Part shown: positions 1 to 8,738 of the stretch, in pieces
Layout of the letters: every line of letters begins with the position of its first letter
How positions within the stretch are numbered: the first letter of the stretch is position 1
From: Coriobacteriia bacterium
GTDB taxonomy: Bacteria > Actinomycetota > Coriobacteriia > Coriobacteriales > Eggerthellaceae
Length of the DNA: 64,000 bases
Assembly (NCBI GenBank): GCA_030537355.1
Contig: JAUNNF010000005.1
Coordinates: forward strand, 79,704 to 143,703
Reading direction: 5' to 3'
Notes under the pieces: model-generated
Seen by the model: only the letters and a program-made list of their open reading frames with translations
What the model was told of the DNA's origin: nothing
Database searches by the model: none
Translations under genes and position numbers: made by a program

Positions 1-749
1 TTGATAATGCGGATTATGTAATAATAGATTCAGGTACAAATGGCAATAAAGCTATGACTACATGGGGAACGCAAACTCCTGTACAATTAGTTAACTATTG
101 CAAACAAACAGGTAAAAAATCGATTGTTCAAAGCATAAGACTACCTTACGATTGTGGACTCTTTCCAAATGCGGATGCTGTTATTGTCACATACAATCAT
201 GTAGGAACACTTTTACAAGACAGACAATTTATCGAGGACCATAACATTACTACGACTGATGACTCAGCAGGCCCTTGCACAATCGAATCTATAGAAACTA
301 TTTTTGGGAACATTGGCGCACAAGGTAAATTGCCAGTAACTATACCAGAATGGGATGGCACAAAATACACAAAACAAATTGTTTTCCCTAACGGTCATGG
401 TGTTGAATATGGACAAGTGTTTAACATTAATAATGTAGACATAAATACAAACAATGGAAAAATTACTATAACTACCAACAACAACACAATTACATATAGT
501 TCTGGCAATGATACAAACTTTACAATTCCTATGGCAAGAGCTCAAAGGACATTTGAAGAAGGTAAAGACTACACTGTTTCCTATGAAGAAGGAAAAACAA
601 TTATTACTGGCATAGGAGATTTAGTAGGTACTAAAGTTATTAACACACCAACGCCTGTTGCTCAAACTGGAGACAATACTTTAACTATAATAATTTGCTT
701 ATTATTAATCGGAATTTCATCATTAAAGATAAGTAGAACTAAATTCTAA
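1..749 (+). CDS. C-terminal part of a cell-wall-anchored glycoside hydrolase family 3-like protein (5' end outside window)
   Basis: The frame is open from base 3 to the TAA at 747-749, so this is the last ~248 residues of a longer gene. A Rossmann-like stretch (PNADAVIVTYNHVG) followed by an IFGNIGAQGKLPVTIPEW segment matches the end of the GH3 C-terminal domain found in beta-glucosidases and beta-N-acetylhexosaminidases. The catalytic N-terminal domain is not visible, so the substrate cannot be named. After a linker comes VAQTGD, a hydrophobic segment and a short basic tail (KISRTKF), which is a sortase-type sorting signal with AQTGD in place of LPXTG. The protein is therefore probably exported and attached to the wall. 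The gene converges on the Fic gene and the two 3' ends overlap by 11 bp. The GH3 assignment is moderate; the export signal is clearer. Confidence 0.6.
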   Translation, partial: DNADYVIIDSGTNGNKAMTTWGTQTPVQLVNYCKQTGKKSIVQSIRLPYDCGLFPNADAVIVTYNHVGTLLQDRQFIEDHNITTTDDSAGPCTIESIETIFGNIGAQGKLPVTIPEWDGTKYTKQIVFPNGHGVEYGQVFNINNVDINTNNGKITITTNNNTITYSSGNDTNFTIPMARAQRTFEEGKDYTVSYEEGKTIITGIGDLVGTKVINTPTPVAQTGDNTLTIIICLLLIGISSLKISRTKF

Positions 750-1731
750 TATATCTTTGATTTTTACTGCTAGGTTTATCAGGTAATGACATTTTAATAT
801 AGCCCAAATCCAATGCAGGCCGTAAATAATTTATGCGTAACGTATCTTTAGATTTCAAATTTAACAATTTAAGTAAATTTTTTGATGTATATGGAATTCC
901 AATTTCCATATGTTTAAGTAATCGTTTAACATATTCGGTCGTTTCAAGATTATCCTCGTTGATTTTTTCTATTAACTCATCAAGTGTCTCGTTAATTAAT
1001 TCAAGTATAAACTCAATAAAAACATCTGAATTACCGTTCTTATGACATGTTTCTATTGAATCATAATATTTTTCTTGATATTTTTCAATTTGACTCTCTA
1101 TAGGAATAAACTCAAATATATTTCGCCATTTATATAAAATAGCTGTATTCCAAAGCCTTGCCATTCTTCCATTTCCATCAGAATAAGGATGAATAAAAAC
1201 AAATTCGTAGTGAAACACTGATGACAAAATTAGAGGATGAATATTTTTTTCGCTTTCTTTTAGCCAGAGTAATAACTTTTTGATTAAACTAGGTACATTT
1301 TTTGCTGGAGGTGCAACAAATATACATTTGCCATTTTGGAAAACACCCTCTTCGCCACTTCTAAACTTGCCTGATTCTTTAACTGTGTTATGAGTCATTA
1401 TACCGTGCAGTTTATTTAGGTCATCAATGCTAAAAATATTAATTTTAGGAATCATTTTGTATGCTGAGAATGCATTTTTAACTTCTTGTATTTCCTTTTT
1501 ATCGCCAATAACAATATTTCCTTCAATTATGTCTTTTACTTGATTTAGCGATAAAGAATTAGCTTCAATTTTTAATGATGAATGAATCGACTCAATTCTG
1601 TTGTTTCTTCTAAGGTGTGGCCTACTTTCAAAATTATTATTAAAAGAAACCTTTCCTATCTTTTCTGAAATAGCAGAAATTAAATCCAGCATTCTAGCAT
1701 TAATATTGTATGGAGGTGTATAGTTGTCCAA
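739..1731 (-). CDS. Fic/DOC family AMPylation protein, class II-like
   Basis: A 330-residue protein with the Fic core motif HPYSDGNGRMAR near residue 180 (catalytic His plus GNGR loop for ATP). Near residue 50 it has IHSSLKIEAN, which resembles the N-terminal inhibitory helix (S/T)xxxE(G/N) of class II Fic proteins, with Ala after the Glu. Fic enzymes usually transfer AMP from ATP to a Ser, Thr or Tyr of a target protein; the target here is unknown. The C-terminal ~70 residues look like a winged-helix segment, as in many regulator-like Fic proteins. The start is TTG with AAAGG seven bases upstream; no in-frame ATG lies nearby. Three 9-bp repeats sit just upstream of the ribosome site and may be its own operator. 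It is transcribed alone, downstream of the fucO terminator. Confidence 0.88.
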   Translation of the reverse strand: MDNYTPPYNINARMLDLISAISEKIGKVSFNNNFESRPHLRRNNRIESIHSSLKIEANSLSLNQVKDIIEGNIVIGDKKEIQEVKNAFSAYKMIPKINIFSIDDLNKLHGIMTHNTVKESGKFRSGEEGVFQNGKCIFVAPPAKNVPSLIKKLLLWLKESEKNIHPLILSSVFHYEFVFIHPYSDGNGRMARLWNTAILYKWRNIFEFIPIESQIEKYQEKYYDSIETCHKNGNSDVFIEFILELINETLDELIEKINEDNLETTEYVKRLLKHMEIGIPYTSKNLLKLLNLKSKDTLRINYLRPALDLGYIKMSLPDKPSSKNQRYIRI

Positions 1732-1744
1732 AATTCAACCTTTC

Positions 1745-1777
1745 ATCCTACATATTATCCTACATGTTATCCTACAT
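1745..1777 (-). repeat. Three 9-bp direct repeats (12-bp period) upstream of the Fic gene
   Basis: The sequence ATGTAGGAT (minus strand) occurs exactly three times, at 1769-1777, 1757-1765 and 1745-1753, separated by 3 bp. The array ends at the Shine-Dalgarno of the Fic gene, inside its probable promoter or leader. The period is close to one helical turn, so a protein could bind all three on one face. The Fic protein's own C-terminal winged-helix-like region is a candidate binder; this is inference. Confidence 0.75.
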
Positions 1778-1794
1778 ATAGCATAATTTCAAGT

Positions 1795-1826
1795 AAAAAA
1801 ATACTAGCAGTGTAAACTGCTAGTAT
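1795..1826 (-). terminator. Rho-independent terminator of fucO
   Basis: The arms 1801-1811 and 1816-1826 form a perfect 11-bp stem (ATACTAGCAGT) with a four-base loop. On the minus strand it is followed by a run of T residues (1795-1800). It lies 24 bp beyond the fucO stop codon. Confidence 0.9.
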
Positions 1827-1849
1827 TAAAGTAATTGATGTTTAATGCT

Positions 1850-2995
1850 CTACATTAAGTTTCTGTATAATTCTTCAATCTCTTCAACAGAGCAATCACG
1901 AGGATTACCTGGGAAGCAAGCATCAGCATGAGCGCTCTCTGCCAAGAAATGAACGTCCTCGTCTTTAACAATTTCTTTCAAATCTTGTGGAATTCCAACA
2001 TCTTTTGAAAGTTGAGCAACAGCATCAATTGCAGCACGTCTATACTCTTCTTGACTCATATCGTCTACACCTTTAACGCCCATAGCACGAGCTACTTCTC
2101 TGTAACGCTCACCAGTTTCTGGAGCATTGAATTCCATGATAGATGGAAGTAAAATAGCATTTGCAACACCGTGTGGTGTGTCATAAAGAGCACCAAGTGG
2201 ATGTGCCATTGAGTGTACAAGACCTAGACCTACATTTGAGAAACCCATACCTGCAACATATTGACCAAGAGCCATTCCTTCACGGCCTTCATCAGTATTG
2301 TCACATGCACCACGAAGATCACGAGAAATAATCTCGATAGCTTTTAAGTGGAACATATCAGATAATTCCCAAGCACCATTTGTAATGTAACCTTCAATTG
2401 CATGAGTTAGAGCATCCATACCAGTAGAAGCTGTTAAGCCTTTAGGCATACTTGCCATCATATCTGGATCAACAATAGCAACAATTGGAATGTCTTTAGG
2501 GTCCACACATACCATCTTGCGGTTTTTCTCTGCATCGGTAATAACATAGTTAATTGTAACCTCTGCAGCTGTACCAGCTGTAGTTGGAACAGCAATGATA
2601 GGAACGCATCTATTCTTTGTGTCTGCTACACCTTCCAAGCTTACAACATCAGCAAATTCAGGATTGTTAATAATAATACCAATGCCTTTTGCTGTATCCA
2701 TTGAAGAACCGCCACCAATTGCGATAATGCAGTCAGCGCCACTAGCTTTAAAAGCTTCAACACCACTCTGAACATTCTCTACAGTTGGATTAGGTTTGAT
2801 ATTTGAGTATAACTCATATGGAAAATTAGCTGCTTCTAATACATCCAAAACCTTCTGTGTTACACCAAACTCTACGAGATCAGGATCTGAGCAAACCAAA
2901 GCTTTGCTAAGCTTTTTTGCTTTTACCTCATCTGCAATTGCTTGAATTGCGCCTTTTCCGTGATAAGATGTCTCATTTAATACAAATCTGTTCAT
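1850..2995 (-). CDS. fucO: Iron-dependent lactaldehyde reductase / 1,2-propanediol oxidoreductase
   Basis: A 381-residue group III (iron-containing) alcohol dehydrogenase that follows E. coli FucO along its whole length. Visible are the nucleotide-binding GGGSSMDTAKGIGII, the conserved PTTAGTAAEVTINYVITD, the DALTHAIEGY metal region, and the HSMAHPLGALYDTPHG signature that supplies metal-binding His residues. It would reduce L-lactaldehyde to 1,2-propanediol with NADH, or act on similar short aldehydes and alcohols. No fucose or rhamnose genes are nearby, so the in vivo substrate could be another aldehyde. The start is well defined by AAGGAGG just upstream of the ATG, and a strong terminator follows. 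It is downstream of, and may be cotranscribed with, the CPBP gene (27 bp apart). Confidence 0.92.
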   Translation of the reverse strand: MNRFVLNETSYHGKGAIQAIADEVKAKKLSKALVCSDPDLVEFGVTQKVLDVLEAANFPYELYSNIKPNPTVENVQSGVEAFKASGADCIIAIGGGSSMDTAKGIGIIINNPEFADVVSLEGVADTKNRCVPIIAVPTTAGTAAEVTINYVITDAEKNRKMVCVDPKDIPIVAIVDPDMMASMPKGLTASTGMDALTHAIEGYITNGAWELSDMFHLKAIEIISRDLRGACDNTDEGREGMALGQYVAGMGFSNVGLGLVHSMAHPLGALYDTPHGVANAILLPSIMEFNAPETGERYREVARAMGVKGVDDMSQEEYRRAAIDAVAQLSKDVGIPQDLKEIVKDEDVHFLAESAHADACFPGNPRDCSVEEIEELYRNLM

Positions 2996-3022
2996 AATTT
3001 TTTCCTCCTTTGTCTCTATGAA

Positions 3023-4600
3023 CTATTTTATTGGCTCTAACATTGCATCGCCAAATTTTTCACGCCATAATGCCAAAATTTCATCATGCTTCTTTGGTCT
3101 TACTAACCAGATACCATATATAATCATCACAACACTCCAGACTATAAGAAGTATTGTACCAATATCGAGAGTAAACGCCTGAGTTTGAACACCTCCTTGT
3201 TCAAGTGCGGCTGGAGCTAAAAATGCGGCTGTGTCAACTAAACCATGGCAAATAATAGAAGCCCATAGGTTTCCAGTTCTAAGCAATACAGCAGCAAAAG
3301 TTACACCCAAAGCAAACGCATAAAATACTTGAAAACAAGTAGTGCCCATATCTGCACCAGCTAAAACATTTGCCATATGAATTAGGCCAAAAATGCCTGC
3401 AGACACAAATAAAGCAATCCAGATACCTGCTTTTCTATTATATATACGTATTAGATTTGGAACTATCATTCCTCTAAATCCAACTTCTTCAATAAAGCCT
3501 GGAATAAAGCCTAAAACAATAACTCCAATAACCCACATTACACCACGTTGAAACTCAGGAACTTCTCCCATAAAATAACCAAAACAATTAAAGCCCACCA
3601 CTACAAATGCCGGCAAACACAACAATAATGCCTTACCAAACTTCTTTGTTGTTAAAACACCTTTATAGTTAGAATGTTTAAATCGCAGTGCAAACCACCA
3701 CAAAATTAAAACTGAAGTAATAATTGTTACAAGGCCAACAATAATTTGATTAATGTCACCTGCGTTAGCAACTTCCCTGGCGCTTTGTTGTATTAATTGT
3801 TGGATAGCGTCATTAGTATTTGTTGGCATCTTAGGAATTTCATTTTCCAACAATTTTTTAACAGGATCTGACAATACAGTCATAAAGTTAGTGCCTATGA
3901 TAAGTAAAAATACCGTACTCCAGAAAGGCCTGTTAAACAAAGAACTATCTCTACATATTATCTCTTTACGTCCTTGATTAAAACTGAGTTCAATCAATCT
4001 ATTATTATGATGCTGCATCAAGCCTAACACAAGGAAACTTGACACATAGAAAAATAATAAACCAAAAATTGTAAATAACAATGTTGCAAATATAGTTGCA
4101 GCGCCTATATCACCGCCTGTAACAAAGAACATACATAAGGATAAAGCAAGAGCAAGTATCCAACCAATAAGTAAAATTACTAGATATAAAACTCCTAATT
4201 TTTGTTTCTTAATGCCACTACTTAAATAAAAACTACTTTGTTTTTTACCAATTGAATATACCCAATAAATATTGTATATACCAAAAGTAATTATTGTTAA
4301 GAAAACAACAAGTGAAGGGGCTGCACCTCGTTTTTGTTTAGTAATAGCTTTAGATTCTTTATCGATTTCAAAAATCCAAAACAATTCATAAACAACAGTA
4401 ACAATAGAAAATAAAATTTGTAAAAATATATTACGTTTATAAATTTTACGTGTTCTAACTTTCTTTCCATTTGGTTTTATAATAGGAGGTTCGGACTCAA
4501 CATTTTCTTCAGATTTTAATTTTGTCTCATTTAGAGGACTTGGAGCAGAATGTCGAGCTTCAACATCCGGTTTTAAAACGGGAGTTTCTTTCTCTTCCAT
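3023..4600 (-). CDS. DUF4234 and CPBP (Abi-type) intramembrane protease-like membrane protein
   Basis: A 525-residue membrane protein. Residues 1-50 are charged and cytoplasmic. Residues ~89-130 (SLVVFLTIITFGIYNIYWVYSIGK) match DUF4234. The C-terminal half is a CPBP/CAAX-protease domain with the EExxxR motif at residues 371-376, a GLIH histidine near 408 and a CHG histidine near 452, the residues expected for a glutamyl-type intramembrane protease. About nine to ten membrane segments are visible. Members act in prenyl-protein processing, bacteriocin immunity or sigma/anti-sigma control; the substrate here is unknown. The start ATG has AGAAAGGA upstream and shares a 79-bp divergent promoter region with pgi. 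Confidence 0.82.
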   Translation of the reverse strand: MEEKETPVLKPDVEARHSAPSPLNETKLKSEENVESEPPIIKPNGKKVRTRKIYKRNIFLQILFSIVTVVYELFWIFEIDKESKAITKQKRGAAPSLVVFLTIITFGIYNIYWVYSIGKKQSSFYLSSGIKKQKLGVLYLVILLIGWILALALSLCMFFVTGGDIGAATIFATLLFTIFGLLFFYVSSFLVLGLMQHHNNRLIELSFNQGRKEIICRDSSLFNRPFWSTVFLLIIGTNFMTVLSDPVKKLLENEIPKMPTNTNDAIQQLIQQSAREVANAGDINQIIVGLVTIITSVLILWWFALRFKHSNYKGVLTTKKFGKALLLCLPAFVVVGFNCFGYFMGEVPEFQRGVMWVIGVIVLGFIPGFIEEVGFRGMIVPNLIRIYNRKAGIWIALFVSAGIFGLIHMANVLAGADMGTTCFQVFYAFALGVTFAAVLLRTGNLWASIICHGLVDTAAFLAPAALEQGGVQTQAFTLDIGTILLIVWSVVMIIYGIWLVRPKKHDEILALWREKFGDAMLEPIK

Positions 4601-4615
4601 TTACGTTCCTTTCTA

Positions 4616-4664
4616 TTGGAAAATTATGAAAAGATTATACTATAATTCAACTATAAATTATCAA
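4616..4664. promoter_or_regulatory. Back-to-back divergent promoters for pgi (+) and the CPBP gene (-)
   Basis: On the plus strand TTGGAA (4616-4621) and TATAAT (4641-4646) precede pgi with a 19-bp spacer. On the minus strand TTGATA (4664-4659) and TATAAT (4639-4634) precede the CPBP gene, also with a 19-bp spacer. The two -10 boxes form a near-palindrome centred on base 4640, so the two polymerases would compete for the same site. The long spacers make the -35 calls tentative; the -10 boxes are better supported. Confidence 0.5.
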
Positions 4665-4679
4665 TAAAAAGGAGAAAAC

Positions 4680-6011
4680 ATGATTAAGTTTAGTACGAAA
4701 AATGCAGGGCTTTTAGAAGGCGAATTAGAAAAAATACAACCTCAAGTAGAAGCAGCATACAATACCCTTATGAACAGGTCAGGTGCTGGGGCTGAAATGC
4801 TTGGTTGGTTAAATCTTGCAAACGAATATGACAAAGAAGAATTTGCAAGACTAAAAAGTGCTGCCAAAAAAATCCAAAGTGATAGTGATGTGCTAGTTTC
4901 TATTGGTATTGGTGGAAGTTATCTTGGTGCTCGTGCTGGAATTGAGTTTGTATTTGGTCCATTCGCAAATCAACTTGCAAAAGATAGAGATGGTGTTGAA
5001 GTTTACTTTGCAGGAAGCAATATAAGCAGTTCATACGTTCAAAACATCTTTGATATTATTGGCGATCGTGATTTTTCTGTAAATGTTATCAGTAAAAGCG
5101 GAACAACAACCGAACCAGCTGTTGCATTTAGACTTTTCAAAGAGAAACTTGAAGAAAAATACGGCAAAGAAGCTGCAAAAGATCGTATCTATTGTACAAC
5201 TGACGGAAACAAGGGTGCTCTCCATGACATGGCAATCGAAGAAGGTTATGAAAGATTTGTTGTACCTGATGCTACAGGTGGACGTTTCAGTTGCTTAACA
5301 GCTGTAGGGCTCTTACCAATGGCTGCAGCTGGTATGGACCTTGATGAAATCATGAGAGGTCTTAGTGATGCTACCGAAAAATACAACAATCCTGACTTCA
5401 TGACAAACGACGTTATGAAATATGCTGCCTGCAGAACAATCATGTTGTCAAGAGGAAAAGTCATAGAAATTCTCGCTAATTACGAACCATCACTTACTAT
5501 GTTTGGTGAATGGTATAAACAGTTGTTCGCAGAGAGCGAAGGTAAGGAGCATAAAGGAATATTTCCTGTATCTGCTAATTTTTCTACAGATCTACACAGT
5601 ATTGGTCAGTTCATTCAAGACGGTGCTAGAAATATGTTCGAAACAGTTATCTGGGTTGACAAACCTCAAACAGACCTAACAGTTCCAAACGACGAGGCAA
5701 ACGTTGATGGCTTAAACTTTGCAAGTGGCAAGACAATGCAATTTATGAACCAACAAGCTATGCGAGGCACAATGCTTGCTCACGTTGATGGTGGCACACC
5801 AAACTTAACTGTAAACTTAGATGAACTTTCATCTTATACATTTGGCGAGCTTGTTTATTTCTTCTGGAAAGTATTAGCATTATCAGCTTATATGCTTGGT
5901 GTTAATCCATTTGATCAACCAGGTGTTGAAGCCTATAAGAAAAATATGTTTGCTCTTCTTGGTAAACCAGGTTTTGAAGATATGAAAGCTGACTTGGAAG
6001 CTAGGCTTTAG
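4680..6011 (+). CDS. pgi: Glucose-6-phosphate isomerase
   Basis: A 443-residue enzyme, the usual length of Gram-positive Pgi. It interconverts glucose 6-phosphate and fructose 6-phosphate in the cytoplasm. The sugar-phosphate isomerase (SIS) fold shows in the [14 protein letters not shown] region near residue 75-90 and the signature [19 protein letters not shown] near residue 135-150. The second signature [15 protein letters not shown] is near residue 310, and the C-terminal Lys-containing segment [13 protein letters not shown] is present. AAAAGGAG lies just before the ATG. The gene is convergent with the GtrA gene; the 51-bp gap is almost filled by a 46-bp hairpin repeat. Confidence 0.97.
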   Translation: MIKFSTKNAGLLEGELEKIQPQVEAAYNTLMNRSGAGAEMLGWLNLANEYDKEEFARLKSAAKKIQSDSDVLVSIGIGGSYLGARAGIEFVFGPFANQLAKDRDGVEVYFAGSNISSSYVQNIFDIIGDRDFSVNVISKSGTTTEPAVAFRLFKEKLEEKYGKEAAKDRIYCTTDGNKGALHDMAIEEGYERFVVPDATGGRFSCLTAVGLLPMAAAGMDLDEIMRGLSDATEKYNNPDFMTNDVMKYAACRTIMLSRGKVIEILANYEPSLTMFGEWYKQLFAESEGKEHKGIFPVSANFSTDLHSIGQFIQDGARNMFETVIWVDKPQTDLTVPNDEANVDGLNFASGKTMQFMNQQAMRGTMLAHVDGGTPNLTVNLDELSSYTFGELVYFFWKVLALSAYMLGVNPFDQPGVEAYKKNMFALLGKPGFEDMKADLEARL

Positions 6012-6014
6012 GTT

Positions 6015-6060
6015 TAGGGGCGTGGTTATTGGCGCCAAATGGCACCTTTGGGACACCCTT
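6015..6060 (+). repeat. 46-bp interspersed hairpin repeat, copy A
   Basis: The unit runs from TAGGGGCG to GGGACACCCTT and has an inner stem GGCGCC/GGCACC (one mismatch) around an AAAT loop. The outer ends TAGGGG and CCCTTA pair with one wobble. It differs from copy B (8693-8738) at two positions and from copy C (60586-60631, reverse strand) at about ten. It lies between the convergent 3' ends of pgi and the GtrA gene. Confidence 0.85.
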
Positions 6061-6062
6061 AA

Positions 6063-6509
6063 TTAATCACCCGCATCAAGCAATATTTTGCGGGTGACAA
6101 AATTCCAAACCATAACAATTGCAGTTGCAACAATCTTTGCAACATTGTCCTTTAAGAGTTGAGCTACTTCAAACGGCCATGGTATACCATGAGCTACTCC
6201 CCAAACAACAAAATTATTTATAGCAAGTCCAATAATTGACAATACAACAAAAATTATAAATTCTTTCGCACGATTCATGTCTTCTTTATGTTTGAAGACA
6301 TATTTCATGCTGGCAATATAATTAAAAATAACAGATACGGTAAAACCAGTTGTAGTGGCTACAAGTGTAAACCATTCTTGAGATGCAAATTGTTCGCCAG
6401 CAGATATTGTACCAGCAATTAAAACAACATTAAAAATGCCCCAGTCTATAAAAAAAGCAATAATGCCAACAACACCAAATTTTGCTATTTGAGCCAACAG
6501 TTTTTTCAT
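6063..6509 (-). CDS. GtrA family membrane protein
   Basis: A 148-residue protein with four membrane segments and the GtrA N-terminal signature (FGVVGIIAFFIDWGIFN). A Tyr/Lys pair follows the second helix (NYIASMKYVFKHKED). GtrA proteins are thought to flip or hold polyprenyl-phosphate-linked sugars during glycosylation of wall or envelope polymers. It sits 4 bp after an MFS transporter gene in the same direction. A GT2 glycosyltransferase of the dolichol-phosphate-sugar synthase type, the usual partner of GtrA, is transcribed divergently from that pair. Confidence 0.85.
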   Translation of the reverse strand: MKKLLAQIAKFGVVGIIAFFIDWGIFNVVLIAGTISAGEQFASQEWFTLVATTTGFTVSVIFNYIASMKYVFKHKEDMNRAKEFIIFVVLSIIGLAINNFVVWGVAHGIPWPFEVAQLLKDNVAKIVATAIVMVWNFVTRKILLDAGD

Positions 6510-6513
6510 ACTT

Positions 6514-7701
6514 TTAACTATTTTTCTTGCCTAAAAACACAACCAAACATACAATTATAGCACCAATCAAACATATAATTGTACCCACAAGTAAAACAAC
6601 AGTAATTCCTCCACTAAAACTCATTAAAAAACCACCAATTGTGCTACCTAAAACACTACTTATTGTATCTGACCAATTCATAAAAGTCTGTCCTGTTACT
6701 TCATCTTCTTTATCTACAACTTCGTGAGTATAATAAACTCTTGCTGCGGCCATAATTCCAAAACTAGTTAATTGTAAGACCTGTGCTAAATATACAATCC
6801 AAATATTTCCAGCTAAACAAAAAAGTGTTCCTTTTAAAAAAAATGAAAATCCTGAAAAAATAAGAAGTGTTCTAGTGGATATATGCTTATTAATTTTTGT
6901 ATACAAAAACAAAGCTGGAATTTCTAAAACTGCAGCAATACTAATGGCTATACCCATTTCGCTAGCACCACACCCAACATTTTCAACAATACGAATAAAA
7001 TACAACATAGACATATTGTGAAACAACATAATAAGGGTAATGCCCAAAAGCATAACAAAAAATAACGGATACTTTTTAATAAAAGCTCCACCGGTAATCC
7101 TAGTTACTTGATCTGAGGAGTCAATTTCTTTAAGTCCAAATAATGGCTCATTAGGCAATATTCGAAAAGCCAATATAAAAATAACAAAATTTAAAATTAT
7201 TGAAGCAATAGGAATAACATTTGCTCCCCAAATACCTGTACAACGCCCTAATGCAAATGTTGTTATTGCAAAGAACAATGAACCAAAACCTCTTGCTATA
7301 CCAAAATCAATTTTAATTTCCTTTTTGCCATACTGAAAACTTACTGCATTTAATATAGGCATAATCAAATACACATTCATAACAAGCACGCAATAAATGA
7401 TGCTTGTAATAAACGTTGGTACGTTAAATAATAAAATTACCGAAACAAGAATTTGTAAAGCAGACAAAATTACTATTAAAGTTTTTGAAGATATTCGACG
7501 CGATTTGTCAGCTAATCTACCTAAAACAGGCGCAATAAGAGTAGCAGTTATATTTGCAACAGCAACAATTATTCCAGTTTCATAATCTGAAACTCCCCTA
7601 CTAAATAAGAAAAAAGTAGCATAACTTGCGGCGATACATGTAGTTGCAGTAAATAAACCAGTTATTAATCTATATTTGTAATTTTCTAATTTACTGTTCA
7701 T
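6514..7701 (-). CDS. MFS transporter (12 membrane segments)
   Basis: A protein of about 395 residues with twelve predicted helices and the MFS loop motif GRLADKSRRISSK after helix 2. It is most like the MFS_1-like/LacY-related sugar-cation symporter branch; the substrate is not evident. The ATG at 7711-7713 cannot be the start because it overlaps a TATAAT box (7717-7712). The next in-frame ATG at 7701, giving MNSKLENYKYRL, lies ten bases after that box and lacks a Shine-Dalgarno, which fits leaderless initiation. It heads an operon with the GtrA gene. Confidence 0.8.
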   Translation of the reverse strand: MNSKLENYKYRLITGLFTATTCIAASYATFFLFSRGVSDYETGIIVAVANITATLIAPVLGRLADKSRRISSKTLIVILSALQILVSVILLFNVPTFITSIIYCVLVMNVYLIMPILNAVSFQYGKKEIKIDFGIARGFGSLFFAITTFALGRCTGIWGANVIPIASIILNFVIFILAFRILPNEPLFGLKEIDSSDQVTRITGGAFIKKYPLFFVMLLGITLIMLFHNMSMLYFIRIVENVGCGASEMGIAISIAAVLEIPALFLYTKINKHISTRTLLIFSGFSFFLKGTLFCLAGNIWIVYLAQVLQLTSFGIMAAARVYYTHEVVDKEDEVTGQTFMNWSDTISSVLGSTIGGFLMSFSGGITVVLLVGTIICLIGAIIVCLVVFLGKKNS

Positions 7702-7759
7702 TTTTTTTGTCATTATAACAAAAATAAGTTAAAATATAGATTGTTAAGAAAGGATATGT

Positions 7760-8695
7760 ATGAAAAAAGAAAAAATTGCAGTAATTATTCCTTGTTACAA
7801 CGAGGCTATGACAATTGGTAAAGTAATTGACGACTTTAGGAAAGAATTACCTGATGCAGATATTTATGTTTATGACAACAATTCTAGCGATGACACTTCA
7901 AAAATTGCAAAAGAACACGGCGCAATTGTAAGAGTCGAAAGCCGTCAAGGAAAAGGTCGCGTTGTACGCCAAATGCATAGAGACATTACCGCAGATTATT
8001 ATGTAATGGTTGATGGTGATGATACATATCCAGCAGAATTTGTCCATGATATGTTAAAACCCTTGCGTGAAAACAAGGCAGATATGACTATTGGTGACAG
8101 ATTGAGCAATGGTACATATGGAAGCGAAAATGATAGAGCCTTCCATGGGCTTGGTAATAACCTTGTAAGATGGATGATTAAAGTTATTTATGGCCACAAC
8201 TTTAAAGATGTTATGACAGGATATCGAGCATACAACACTGTATTTGCAAAAGCTATGCCTGTTTTGTCTCCTGGATTCCAAATTGAAACTGAGCTTTCAA
8301 TCCACGCTGTTGATAAAAGCTGGAGAGTAATGGAAGTGCCTATTGACTATAGAGATCGTCCAGAAGGCTCAGAAAGCAAGCTGTCAACATTCAGCGATGG
8401 CTTTAAAGTAATCTCAATGATTATGACATTATTTAAAGAGTATAAACCAATGGAGCTATTCGGAATTATTGCTGCAATATTTTTAATTGTAGGCCTCATA
8501 TTTGGTATACCAATTATTGTTGAATATGCTAATACCGGCCTCGTACCGCGATTCCCAACTGCAATTTTATCTGTTGGCTTAATCTTTATTGCAATACTTA
8601 ACTTTGTAACTGGTTTGATTTTAGGATCTGTAGTAAAAGGTCAGCGCATGCAATATGAAATTGAAGTTAATAGGATTTATGATATGTATAGATAG
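7760..8695 (+). CDS. Family 2 glycosyltransferase, dolichyl/undecaprenyl-phosphate sugar synthase type
   Basis: A 311-residue enzyme with a GT-A fold: IAVIIPCYNEAMTIGKV at the N-terminus, the DNNSSDDTS segment, and the VMVDGDDTYP DxD motif that holds the metal and nucleotide sugar. The C-terminal ~80 residues hold two membrane helices, as in GtrB-like enzymes. The likely reaction loads a sugar from a nucleotide donor onto undecaprenyl phosphate at the inner membrane face. The GtrA-like protein encoded across the divergent promoter would then help present the lipid-linked sugar outside. AAAGGA precedes the ATG. Its stop codon lies inside repeat copy B. Confidence 0.88.
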   Translation: MKKEKIAVIIPCYNEAMTIGKVIDDFRKELPDADIYVYDNNSSDDTSKIAKEHGAIVRVESRQGKGRVVRQMHRDITADYYVMVDGDDTYPAEFVHDMLKPLRENKADMTIGDRLSNGTYGSENDRAFHGLGNNLVRWMIKVIYGHNFKDVMTGYRAYNTVFAKAMPVLSPGFQIETELSIHAVDKSWRVMEVPIDYRDRPEGSESKLSTFSDGFKVISMIMTLFKEYKPMELFGIIAAIFLIVGLIFGIPIIVEYANTGLVPRFPTAILSVGLIFIAILNFVTGLILGSVVKGQRMQYEIEVNRIYDMYR

Positions 8696-8738
8696 GGGCG
8701 GAGTTATTGGCGCCAAATGGCACCTTTGGGACACCCTT
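8693..8738 (+). repeat. 46-bp interspersed hairpin repeat, copy B
   Basis: Same unit as at 6015-6060 with two substitutions. It starts at the stop codon of the GT2 gene and ends within the stop codon of the convergent diacylglycerol kinase gene, so it exactly fills the space between them. It may also act as a bidirectional terminator. Confidence 0.85.

Noticed and set aside
1850..2995. Fucose or rhamnose catabolic locus around fucO
   Set aside because: No kinase, aldolase, isomerase or regulator of those pathways is nearby.
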